Assembly (NCBI GenBank): GCA_964647785.1
Contig: CAZYJD010000022.1
Location: 1 to 28,111, forward strand
DNA from: CAZYJD01 sp964647785
GTDB taxonomy: Bacteria; Bacteroidota; Bacteroidia; NS11-12g; UBA9320
Reading direction: 5' to 3'
DNA length: 28,111 bases
Each line of letters starts with the position of its first letter. Position 1 is the stretch's first letter. The position numbers were made by a program, and so were the translations under genes. The notes beneath the pieces are model-generated. The model was given only the letters and a program-made list of their open reading frames with translations. It was not told where the DNA came from and ran no database searches. Of the stretch, positions 8,326 to 16,117 are shown in pieces.

Positions 8326-10314
8326 ATGAAAAATCTTCTTCAACTCATGGCATGCACGGGGCTGTTATTGTTTTCAACGGCAGCATCTTCTTTTCAGCAG
8401 GATTCTACCCCATCAGCGATGGCCATTGGACTGGATTTCTCCATGCCATTGCCCGATACCTTCCCGCGCCCGGAAGTAGGTGTGTTCCCTAAATCTCCCG
8501 ATCCGGAATTGTACAATTTTAAGGTGAGTGGATTTTACCGCTTCTTCGGAACCTTCACCTCCCATCAAACGCCCTTTTTGCTCACCGAAGGAGGTAGCGA
8601 TACGGTTCAAACCAAAAGCCTTTTCATTGGCGACGATAGCCAATTGCCTAACTTAACCCTCAACTTTAGTGGTCGTCCTTCTGAACGCACCTCTTGGGGA
8701 TTTGATTTGTATGCCTTTCAGTTTTTGGACGGTCTCATTGGGCAAACATACGGCACAGGACAGGTGCGGCCCTCCGCTCGCCCCACCATCTACGAACCGC
8801 TTAACGGAACCCGTTTCGCCACCAATTTGGGTTTGCTTCTTGGAATCAATCTTTATGGGAACTTCCAAACCGATATCGCCACATTTAATGTAAGAACGGG
8901 CGGTATTCACTGGGTGTCCATAAGCGACCTTACCTTAAAGGCCTTTACCGGCTACAACCGTTTTACCCTTTTTGAACGCAACCCCTGGGACCCGGTTACC
9001 AAAGATGTGGAATCGCGTTACCGGTCTTTCCATGAAATGGGAAACATCAACCAAGACATCCGTTGGGGAGAACGCGCCTTTACGGGTACGGTGGTGGAAG
9101 TGAGTCAGTTGCCGGCAGATCTAAGCCTTAAGGCCCTGTATGGTAAAACTGAACTTAATGGTGGTTTTCTTACCATTCCCAACCTCTCTTTTGGGGGCCA
9201 ATTGAAGAAACCGCTTGAAAAAGGATTTCTGGCATTAAATACCTTCAATAATCAAACCTATACCGATAGCCTGAACAGCGAAGGCATCGGCTTTAATCTC
9301 GCTACGTTTGAAGGTAGTTTCCCCATCATTAAGGGGCTTGAGCTTCATGCAGAGATGGGCGCCGGAAGGTATTTTAGTCCACAACATAGCATGGGTTGGG
9401 GCGAGGCCATGAACATCAAACTCAACCTCACCAAAGAGCGCTCAAAAGTTCCGGTTGAGCTGCATTATTTCCGCGTGAGTCCGCGGGTGCTGAACAACAA
9501 TGCCATCTTTTGGAACGCATCTTTTGTTGAAGCGAGTAACAATGCCATTCCCGCCGGTAGCGTTGGGAGCAGCGCCGCCCTGGTGCCCTTTGCCAGCTCA
9601 TTAACGCCCATTGGCCAATTTAATAACAATCGGCAAGGGCTGAACATCAATGCTGAGTTTGAACGAAAAGACTTGAAATTATCGATCGCCAATAGTGTTT
9701 CCGCTGAATTGGAGGCCCTTAGCAATACCATTAGTTTCGGGCATCCGGTAAACCAACTTACCCGTTCGCGTTTCTGGCGCTGGAATTTTCCAACAGGGGT
9801 GGGGCCCTACAATCGTTACAACGTAATTTTTAGGGATATATACGAACTGGCTCGCATCAGCAGTGGACCGGTGGCCAAAAAATTCAATGTGATCGAGGCA
9901 CAAGGAAAGTACCATTCAAAATTTTTAATGAAAGACTTGTACACCTTCCTGCTGGGCCGTTATTCTTCTGTTCAGGATTTCCTGTCGCCCATAACGGTGT
10001 TCACAGAAGATGCCTATCTGCGCCATTATAGCACCGAATTGGAAATGTATTACGCCCTCACCAGAGACCTGGTGCTTGCGGGTTATGGGGGGTATGAGCG
10101 CGTGTTAGGAAATTATGAAACCGATATCAACGGCGATAGCAACCGACCTCGCAATCAAGAAGGGTGGGGGCTCGGACTTGGCATTGATTACGACCTTTCT
10201 AAAAACACCGCCCTTTACTTGCGCCATCGATGGTTTTCATTTGAAGACCGCAGTTTTGCCAAAGACCAGTTCAAGGGCACCGAAACCGTATTTGAAATTA
10301 AATTGTCTTTTTAA
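8326..10314 (+). CDS. Large outer-membrane beta-barrel protein of unknown family (not SusC)
   Basis: 662 residues from the ATG at 8326, which starts a clean signal peptide (MKNLLQLMACTG) ending near TAASS. An in-frame ATG at 8272 overlaps the previous stop codon as ATGA and would add 18 residues. The mature protein is rich in alternating polar/hydrophobic strands with aromatic girdles throughout (for example LYAFQFLDG, YALTRDLVLAGYGGY) and ends KLSF with the C-terminal Phe typical of BAM-inserted barrels. I see no plug domain, TonB box or carboxypeptidase-like domain, so it is not a SusC/TonB-dependent receptor. I do not recognise the family. Position in the operon suggests a channel or surface component for glucan oligosaccharides (inference). 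It ends 3 nt before a second barrel gene. Confidence 0.75.
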   Translation: MKNLLQLMACTGLLLFSTAASSFQQDSTPSAMAIGLDFSMPLPDTFPRPEVGVFPKSPDPELYNFKVSGFYRFFGTFTSHQTPFLLTEGGSDTVQTKSLFIGDDSQLPNLTLNFSGRPSERTSWGFDLYAFQFLDGLIGQTYGTGQVRPSARPTIYEPLNGTRFATNLGLLLGINLYGNFQTDIATFNVRTGGIHWVSISDLTLKAFTGYNRFTLFERNPWDPVTKDVESRYRSFHEMGNINQDIRWGERAFTGTVVEVSQLPADLSLKALYGKTELNGGFLTIPNLSFGGQLKKPLEKGFLALNTFNNQTYTDSLNSEGIGFNLATFEGSFPIIKGLELHAEMGAGRYFSPQHSMGWGEAMNIKLNLTKERSKVPVELHYFRVSPRVLNNNAIFWNASFVEASNNAIPAGSVGSSAALVPFASSLTPIGQFNNNRQGLNINAEFERKDLKLSIANSVSAELEALSNTISFGHPVNQLTRSRFWRWNFPTGVGPYNRYNVIFRDIYELARISSGPVAKKFNVIEAQGKYHSKFLMKDLYTFLLGRYSSVQDFLSPITVFTEDAYLRHYSTELEMYYALTRDLVLAGYGGYERVLGNYETDINGDSNRPRNQEGWGLGLGIDYDLSKNTALYLRHRWFSFEDRSFAKDQFKGTETVFEIKLSF

Positions 10315-10317
10315 TAT

Positions 10318-12027
10318 ATGAGCATGAGAATAGCAATTATCAGTGCCATCTTAATTGTTGGAACCCATTTGCAGGTTGCAGCCCAGGGTAAAAAAGTTTG
10401 GGCATCGGGTGCAGCGCGCAGCATCTTTCAGCAAGATCGCCTTGATTCTGAAGGCGATACCGTAACCCCCAACCGACTGAATAGCGGCCATGCGCTGGTT
10501 GATCTCGCAATCAATGCCCGCCCCAATGAACAAACATTCTTGCATGCCATGCTGCGGATAAGAAATGATTTTGGCGGTTTCTGGGGATCGGGTGTAACAT
10601 TCGATATGCGTCAGCTTTACCTCAAAGGCTTAATCAGGAATGCCGTTCGTTATCAAGTGGGCGATATCAACTACAAGCTCAGCCCTTATACGTTCTACAA
10701 CCACGAAGAAGAGTTGAGCGATCACCGCATTGAAGCCCTTCAGATTTATCGCGACCTCACCCGTTACGATCTCTTCTACACCAATGACCACACCTGGCGT
10801 CAACAAGGTGCTGCGGTGGATTTTAGCATTGTGTTTCCCGCCATGGTTGATGAGTTGCAAATGAATCTTTTCAGCTTCAGAAACCGGCCTACCGATTTTG
10901 GCAATCAGAGCGATCGTCTTTTTTGGGGAGGAAATGCAACCCTCGTTCAAAGCAATAAGCTGCAGCTCGGCATGAATTATGTCGATCTCATGGATATTGC
11001 CGGAACGTCGAGAAACGACCAGGTTTTTCACAATCCCGTAGTTACCGGAACCACCCGCTTAAACCACAGCATCAAAGGCTTCGATCTGCTTTTTAGTTCG
11101 GAGAGCGGTATCTCGGAGATGTACATGCTCAATGATCCTCAATCCAAAACCCTTCGCGATTATTTTGCGGATTTGAATTTCTCCGTGAGCCGTAATGACC
11201 GAAGCAAAATAGCCCTGTCATACATCAATGTGGGTCCGCAGTTCAGAAGTGTTGGAGCCCAAAGAAAAAGGATCAACTTCGAAGCACAAAACCGCCTTTA
11301 CACCCGCGTTGGGAATGAGCAAATGGTGCGCCCCATCACCCTCATGGATATGATACAAGATGCGTCGCTCTACCAAATGACCCTCAACCCAGGGTTGGAT
11401 GCCTTTGCACCTCAGTATGACAATGTGATGCCTTTTGGTGTGGCCACCCCCAACCGAAAAGGTTTTGGCGTGGAATTGCAACACCAAACAGCCAATCACC
11501 TGCTCAAAGCCGACCTCGCTTATCGCGCGCTCTCTGAAGTGGTGGGGCAAGGCACGGACGATTTGCGAACGTTTGGCCTCTTGCAAGCCAATGTGGTACT
11601 CAAACTGGATACCCTCATTCCAACTTGGAATCGCGCCTTGGAATTAAGTGCATCCTACACTGGCAGAAACACCAACCGAAGCAATGCACTGCCCGAGGCC
11701 ACCATTGACTTGATTAGCAATATGACCGATATTGGCCTAAAGTTGGGTGTAATTAAAGATATGGACCTATTGGCCAATTATCGCATATTAAATGCCGATG
11801 GGAATGAACTTTTACCCGTTAGAAATGATTATTCAGAAGTAATTGATTTCAATCCGTTCCGTTCCAATATGAAACAAGATCACCTCATCCTCGCCTTGCG
11901 CTATCATTTTGATGCCAAGAACAAACTGAATGTGGTTTGGCAAAGGCTCAACTACAACGATAAAGCCGCAGAGGTGCCCGATTTTTCCATACAACAGTTT
12001 GGCATAGTTTACAGCATGTTTTTTTAA
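10318..12027 (+). CDS. Second outer-membrane beta-barrel protein of unknown family
   Basis: 569 residues with a signal peptide (MSMRIAIISA to VAAQ, cleavage near 23). The rest is consistent with a porin-like barrel: repeated amphipathic strands such as AVDFSIVFPAM, LQLGMNYVDLM and LILALRYHF, with the terminal strand ending SMFF. The N-terminal region (SGAARSIFQQDRL, LHAMLRIRNDFGG, QVGDINYKLSPYTF) resembles the way Bacteroidota porin-type proteins describe a reference membrane strand pair, but I cannot name a family. There is no plug or TonB box. It shows no obvious close similarity to the preceding barrel, so this is not a simple tandem duplication. Its stop codon shares one base with the start of the next gene (TAATG). 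Predicted role: oligosaccharide passage or surface assembly beside the preceding barrel (inference). Confidence 0.72.
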   Translation: MSMRIAIISAILIVGTHLQVAAQGKKVWASGAARSIFQQDRLDSEGDTVTPNRLNSGHALVDLAINARPNEQTFLHAMLRIRNDFGGFWGSGVTFDMRQLYLKGLIRNAVRYQVGDINYKLSPYTFYNHEEELSDHRIEALQIYRDLTRYDLFYTNDHTWRQQGAAVDFSIVFPAMVDELQMNLFSFRNRPTDFGNQSDRLFWGGNATLVQSNKLQLGMNYVDLMDIAGTSRNDQVFHNPVVTGTTRLNHSIKGFDLLFSSESGISEMYMLNDPQSKTLRDYFADLNFSVSRNDRSKIALSYINVGPQFRSVGAQRKRINFEAQNRLYTRVGNEQMVRPITLMDMIQDASLYQMTLNPGLDAFAPQYDNVMPFGVATPNRKGFGVELQHQTANHLLKADLAYRALSEVVGQGTDDLRTFGLLQANVVLKLDTLIPTWNRALELSASYTGRNTNRSNALPEATIDLISNMTDIGLKLGVIKDMDLLANYRILNADGNELLPVRNDYSEVIDFNPFRSNMKQDHLILALRYHFDAKNKLNVVWQRLNYNDKAAEVPDFSIQQFGIVYSMFF

Positions 12028-13067
12028 TGATTAATGAGATGAAAAAGCTATTTAAAACCCCCTCTATCGCTTCAGCAAGCGTATATTTAATTGCGTTAAC
12101 CCTCTTGTTTTCTGCTTCATGTCAACGAATAGAATTGTTTGAAGGACCTGATTTGATTGAAATCTACGGCGACTTTACTGTGTTGGAAGATTTCAGTGCC
12201 AGCCAATCAAGTGTCGACTTTTCAACCAATGAAAGCGTGTATTTTACTGCTCGTTTTTCAACCATTACCAACTGGACTCTAGAAATTACGAGCGATGAAA
12301 GCGAAAGTGTGAAAATCATTGAAGGCCGATCGAAAGAATTGACTGCAAGCAATGCCTTGTGGGATGGCACCACCAGTAAATTTCCGGTTTTTCAACCCGG
12401 CAAGTGCACCGCCACCTTATTCCTTGAAGGCGATAGCTCGGAGCACAGCCTCACCATAGATGTCACCGGTTCACGGCAACCGGAGGGTTTGCTCATTGCC
12501 GATTTTGAAGGCAACCTCAACCCCGCCTGGCGATTCTTTGTGCAGAGTGGCGCCGATATGAGTTTCCGAATCGAGTCGAAAGTGCCTGCACCCGTGGGGG
12601 GCAAGTATTTCGATATGGGGGGCACCGTTAACTGGGATTGGCTCATTGGTATGTTTGACATCCCAAATACGGCCATGAATGGTGGAAGCTTTGGTTTGCC
12701 CAACAACCCTGACGATGTGTACTTCAATGCGGTGGTTTATCGGCCGGATTCCCTGCCCAACGGCTTTTTGCTGTTGCGTTTTAGCGAAGACGACAACGGT
12801 GATGGAAAATTCAATGAAAGCAATGAAGATCAATATGCCGTAGAGTTCAGAGATTTCGAGCCCGGATGGCACATCATCTCATTCAAGTACAGCGATTTGG
12901 AGTATTTGATCAATGGGGCTCCGGCAGATCCCAAAGGAAATGGGGTGAGAAACCCCGATAAACTCAACATGGTTTCATGCCTTTTCCTGGCCAATCCTGC
13001 CAGTGGATATGCGCAGGTTTTAATGGATGAAATGATCTTTACTGTAGGCGGTCCCCTTAAGCTGTAA
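12027..13067 (+). CDS. Putative surface glycan-binding lipoprotein
   Basis: 346 residues. The signal peptide ends FSASC, giving lipidated Cys32. The ATG at 12027 is coupled to the preceding stop; an ATG at 12039 (MKKLFK) is an equally good start. Residues about 45-150 look like an Ig/PKD-type beta domain. Residues about 155-346 look like a beta-jelly-roll of the galactose-binding kind (LIADFEGNLNPAW, then VLMDEMIF near the end, where such modules carry an 'I/V-D-D/E' strand). No glycosidase active-site motif is visible. This layout is that of surface glycan-binding proteins of Bacteroidota glycan loci, which hold polysaccharide at the cell surface. No named family is recognised. The neighbouring CBM9-like lipoprotein and GH16 support a glucan ligand (inference). 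Confidence 0.6.
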   Translation: MINEMKKLFKTPSIASASVYLIALTLLFSASCQRIELFEGPDLIEIYGDFTVLEDFSASQSSVDFSTNESVYFTARFSTITNWTLEITSDESESVKIIEGRSKELTASNALWDGTTSKFPVFQPGKCTATLFLEGDSSEHSLTIDVTGSRQPEGLLIADFEGNLNPAWRFFVQSGADMSFRIESKVPAPVGGKYFDMGGTVNWDWLIGMFDIPNTAMNGGSFGLPNNPDDVYFNAVVYRPDSLPNGFLLLRFSEDDNGDGKFNESNEDQYAVEFRDFEPGWHIISFKYSDLEYLINGAPADPKGNGVRNPDKLNMVSCLFLANPASGYAQVLMDEMIFTVGGPLKL

Positions 13068-13068
13068 T

Positions 13069-14298
13069 ATGACTCGTTCCATACTCTTTTCGCTCATCAG
13101 CCTGTCTTTTTTCTCCTGCATGCAGGTGAAAGAGGTGGGGCTGTTTGAGGAACCATCAAAAGAACGCAACCTGCCAAATGTCAATGGCTTTTATGCAGTG
13201 AATATTCTAAAAGACCAAATCAGCAGTGAGGTGTGGGTAACGGAACAAAGCAGCTGTATTCAACTGAAACAAGAACAATCGGTTGTTGCCAATGGCGAAG
13301 GGGCATTTTATCTGAAATGGGATAAGCCCGAGGGCGGATGTGATTGGATTGGCATGGGCATAGGCTGGGATAATTGGTCGGCCAAGGATTTAAGCGGCAT
13401 ACTCAATGAAGCAGCCATACAATTCAAAGCAAAAGGCATGAATGGCCCCATACGATCGCTGCCGTTGGCCGTTTCGTTGGAAGATTATACTGGCAATGGC
13501 GCCTGGTTGGGCTTGTTTTCTGAATTCATTACCCAACAGGAAAATGATAGCTGGGCCACTGTTACCTTGCCCTTGGAGCGATTTGGATGGAATGAGTTCG
13601 GTGCCAATCCCGGCAACATCAAACAAATGATCATTCAATTTGAAGCAGCAGGAGAAGTGTACATCGATGAGGTACAAATCGTACCTTACCGCGGACTCCT
13701 CAATCAGCAATATATGGCGGTCTATTCCGAGCAAGGAAGCTTTAAGGTCGATGGACTTTTGGATGATTGGGAACAACTGCCTGCCTTGGCACTGAATGAA
13801 CACACCATCAAGCTCTCAGCTGATGGTGAGCAGCTGTACATCAGTGGGGTGATCAAAGATGCCAGCCCAATGAAGAATAATCTGTCCGGTAGCGATCTGC
13901 TCAAAGCCGATGGAATAGAACTCGCCTTGAGCCTGAACCCCGAAGCCTTGACTTTTCGAAGCAAAATGCTGCTGAGCGATCAGCATCTATTCATCGCTGC
14001 TTCTAATGAGGGGGCTGTTTACGATCTGAAGAACGGAGCAACGCCCATCGCATCGGCCGAACTGAAATTCAATACCACTGAAAAAGGATACCGCTTTGAA
14101 TGCGCCATTCCTTTGAGCCATTTCCCCATTACCTCCATCAAAACGGAAGCAAATTATCAATTTGAAGTGGGGGTGATTGCATCCGATTTGAACGAGGGTA
14201 AACCTCAGCAGCGTTGGAACAGTCCTTCCAGAAATGAATTTCCAACGAATCCCTCCCTTTGGGGAACGCTCAGCTTTCATAAATCCGATGAACGATGA
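13069..14298 (+). CDS. Lipoprotein with galactose-binding-like and CBM9-like domains
   Basis: 409 residues. A short signal peptide ends FFSC, with lipidated Cys17. Residues about 45-205 form a jelly-roll that ends GEVYIDEVQIV, like CBM11/galactose-binding modules. Residues about 226-409 match the CBM9/DOMON-like pattern: KVDGLLDDW at the start, LLKADGIELAL in the middle, YRFECAIPLSHF and a closing PSLWGTLSF. CBM9 domains bind ends of beta-glucan chains or other sugars, and stand-alone lipoproteins of this kind usually act as binding proteins rather than enzymes. It follows the preceding lipoprotein gene by 1 nt and overlaps the GH16 gene by 4 nt. Together with its neighbour it could replace SusD/SGBP function (inference). 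Confidence 0.72.
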   Translation: MTRSILFSLISLSFFSCMQVKEVGLFEEPSKERNLPNVNGFYAVNILKDQISSEVWVTEQSSCIQLKQEQSVVANGEGAFYLKWDKPEGGCDWIGMGIGWDNWSAKDLSGILNEAAIQFKAKGMNGPIRSLPLAVSLEDYTGNGAWLGLFSEFITQQENDSWATVTLPLERFGWNEFGANPGNIKQMIIQFEAAGEVYIDEVQIVPYRGLLNQQYMAVYSEQGSFKVDGLLDDWEQLPALALNEHTIKLSADGEQLYISGVIKDASPMKNNLSGSDLLKADGIELALSLNPEALTFRSKMLLSDQHLFIAASNEGAVYDLKNGATPIASAELKFNTTEKGYRFECAIPLSHFPITSIKTEANYQFEVGVIASDLNEGKPQQRWNSPSRNEFPTNPSLWGTLSFHKSDER

Positions 14299-15179
14299 TT
14301 GTACAAACACACCTGAAATACCCGAGTACCCGGATCCATCCTAAATTTTGGCTGGTGCTCATTCCGCTTTTATGGTGGTCATGCGAGCAAAGCGATCCAC
14401 AGCTGTCTGGGGTCAATACAGAAGTTTTCGGACGGGTGGGAGACAGCTTGCGGTTTTCCGGTTTGGATTGGACGGTGAAAATTCATGAGGACAACCAGTG
14501 GGGGCCAGGACCCAACTTCTTTTCAGGCAATGAAAACGATGTTTATCTCGATGAAAATGGCTATCTGCACTTGAAGATCGTTCAACGCGATGAACGCTGG
14601 TACAGCACCGAGGTGGTTGCAGATGAGTACACGGGATTCGGAACCTATCGCTGGACCATTGAGGGCTATCCCGATGCCTTCCCATCAAACATTGTCCTGG
14701 GTCTTTTTACATGGGATAACAACACCTTTAGTCAGCAGGCCAACTCCGAAGTGGACATTGAGTTTAGCAAGTGGGGCAATGCAAATCAAGCCCGCACATT
14801 ACAATACGGCGTTCAGCCCATCAATTTCGGAACCTACTTTCCAGAACGAGATTATAAGCCCGACTATGAAGCCGGTACAATCGATGGGGTCAGTACCCAC
14901 GAATTCATTTGGACCGACACCCTCATCACCTGGAACTCCTATCGCGGAGATCAGGCAACTCCAGGTCAGCTGTTTGGAAGCTGGACCTTTGATACCGACA
15001 ATCCTGCAAGGGTGAAAAATGAAGGCGGCCGTGCTTCGAACCCCATTGTCATTCCCGAACCGGGTGTTACCACCTCGGCAAGAATGAATCTTTGGATACT
15101 CACCGGTGTTTCGGTGGGGCCGGTGGATCTTGCACCGCACGAAATAATCATCCGCAAGTTTGAGTATTTGCCGCTTTAA
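14295..15179 (+). CDS. Short GH16-like lipoprotein
   Basis: 294 residues. The signal peptide ends WWSC, with lipidated Cys30. The remainder is one concanavalin-A-like beta-sandwich. The active-site strand reads SEVDIEF with Glu152-x-Asp154-x-Glu156, the non-bulge ExDxE form of GH16, whereas the GH16 in the left arm has the beta-bulge ExDxxE form. Upstream it has NDVYLDENGYLHLKI and the turn GFGTYRWTIEG. If active it should cut beta-glucans (or beta-galactans) at the surface; the loops differ enough from standard laminarinases that the specificity is open. It is the last gene of the right arm and ends 4 nt from the convergent UbiA gene. Confidence 0.75.
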   Translation: MIVQTHLKYPSTRIHPKFWLVLIPLLWWSCEQSDPQLSGVNTEVFGRVGDSLRFSGLDWTVKIHEDNQWGPGPNFFSGNENDVYLDENGYLHLKIVQRDERWYSTEVVADEYTGFGTYRWTIEGYPDAFPSNIVLGLFTWDNNTFSQQANSEVDIEFSKWGNANQARTLQYGVQPINFGTYFPERDYKPDYEAGTIDGVSTHEFIWTDTLITWNSYRGDQATPGQLFGSWTFDTDNPARVKNEGGRASNPIVIPEPGVTTSARMNLWILTGVSVGPVDLAPHEIIIRKFEYLPL

Positions 15180-15183
15180 GAGG

Positions 15184-16110
15184 TCAACTGGCCATTATTA
15201 AAGGCCACCACCATTGTCCGAGCAAAGGCAAGAGCATCATGCCTGCCAACATGTACAGTTTCAGATATCGGCTGGCGCTGTTTGCTTGTCCTTTGGCAAT
15301 CAGTGCAGGAATGCGGGCAGACAAAACCGCTCCCATCAAGATCAATGGCAACAACAAGGGGGCCAGAGAGGTGCTATTCTTTGCGTTTAGTCCTAAAAAG
15401 AGCAGCAAACAAAGCACACTGAGCGCTAGTATGGCCGCACTCAAGCCCGCAACAAATTCGGGCCCTTTTCGCAAGGGCAAGGTGCGCATTCCGGCTTGTT
15501 CATCGCCATCCATATCTTCAATGTCCTTCACCCATTCACGGGCCAGGTTTGAAAGGAACATCAGTGCGGTAAAGAGCAGCAACAGCTGCAAAGCCTCGCC
15601 ACCGAAGCTGAAATGGCTTCTCCACTCAGCGATATAAATAAACCAGGGGATGAACGCAATCCAACTCGATACCAGCACATTGCCGGCAAGCCCCAAGGGT
15701 TTTAAACGGTAGGCATAGAGCACAAAAGAGCTGATTCCGACGAGGTAAATGAGTGGAATGGCCGGTTGATGCAATTGCTTGCCAAGAAGCACCCCCACCG
15801 CCAGCCCCAGAAGGTTTAAAACAGACCAAAAAGCAAAAAAAACGAAGGGTTTTGGCTGATGTTTCACCAACAAGCGTTCCGGTCGGTTGATGCGATCGGT
15901 GGCAAGATCGGCGTAGTCATTGATCCAATAACCTGAGAGCATCACCACTAACACCAGGGCCATTAAAGAGCCGAACTCCGGACCGGTTAGCAGCGAAGCT
16001 TCTTTGATGGATTGCAGCTGGGGTAAGAAAACAAACCAACGCAAAAGCCACATGCTTATGGCTGTCATCAACAGGTTGATGGGGCGCAGGAACCACCAGA
16101 TTCGTTGCAT
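15184..16110 (-). CDS. UbiA-family prenyltransferase
   Basis: 308 residues from the ATG at 16110 (MQRIWWFLRPINLLMT). Upstream ATGs to 16245 would only add out-of-character sequence lying within the preceding gene. It has about eight to nine membrane helices. Both aspartate-rich Mg/prenyl-diphosphate motifs are intact: NDYADLATDRINRP near 62-75 and DIEDMDGDEQAG near 196-207. UbiA enzymes move an isoprenyl chain onto an acceptor in the membrane. The sequence and the geranylgeranyl-reductase neighbour fit the branch annotated in Bacteroidota as geranylgeranylglycerol-phosphate geranylgeranyltransferase, but menaquinone or another acceptor is possible. The gene begins 7 nt after the flavoprotein gene, so they should be co-translated. 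Confidence 0.88.
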   Translation of the reverse strand: MQRIWWFLRPINLLMTAISMWLLRWFVFLPQLQSIKEASLLTGPEFGSLMALVLVVMLSGYWINDYADLATDRINRPERLLVKHQPKPFVFFAFWSVLNLLGLAVGVLLGKQLHQPAIPLIYLVGISSFVLYAYRLKPLGLAGNVLVSSWIAFIPWFIYIAEWRSHFSFGGEALQLLLLFTALMFLSNLAREWVKDIEDMDGDEQAGMRTLPLRKGPEFVAGLSAAILALSVLCLLLFLGLNAKNSTSLAPLLLPLILMGAVLSARIPALIAKGQANSASRYLKLYMLAGMMLLPLLGQWWWPLIMAS

Positions 16111-16117
16111 GAGTGCC

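Noticed and set aside
8326..12027. Calling the two barrels SusC or TonB-dependent receptors
   Set aside because: They are about 300-450 residues shorter than SusC proteins and lack a plug domain and the carboxypeptidase-like N-terminal domain.
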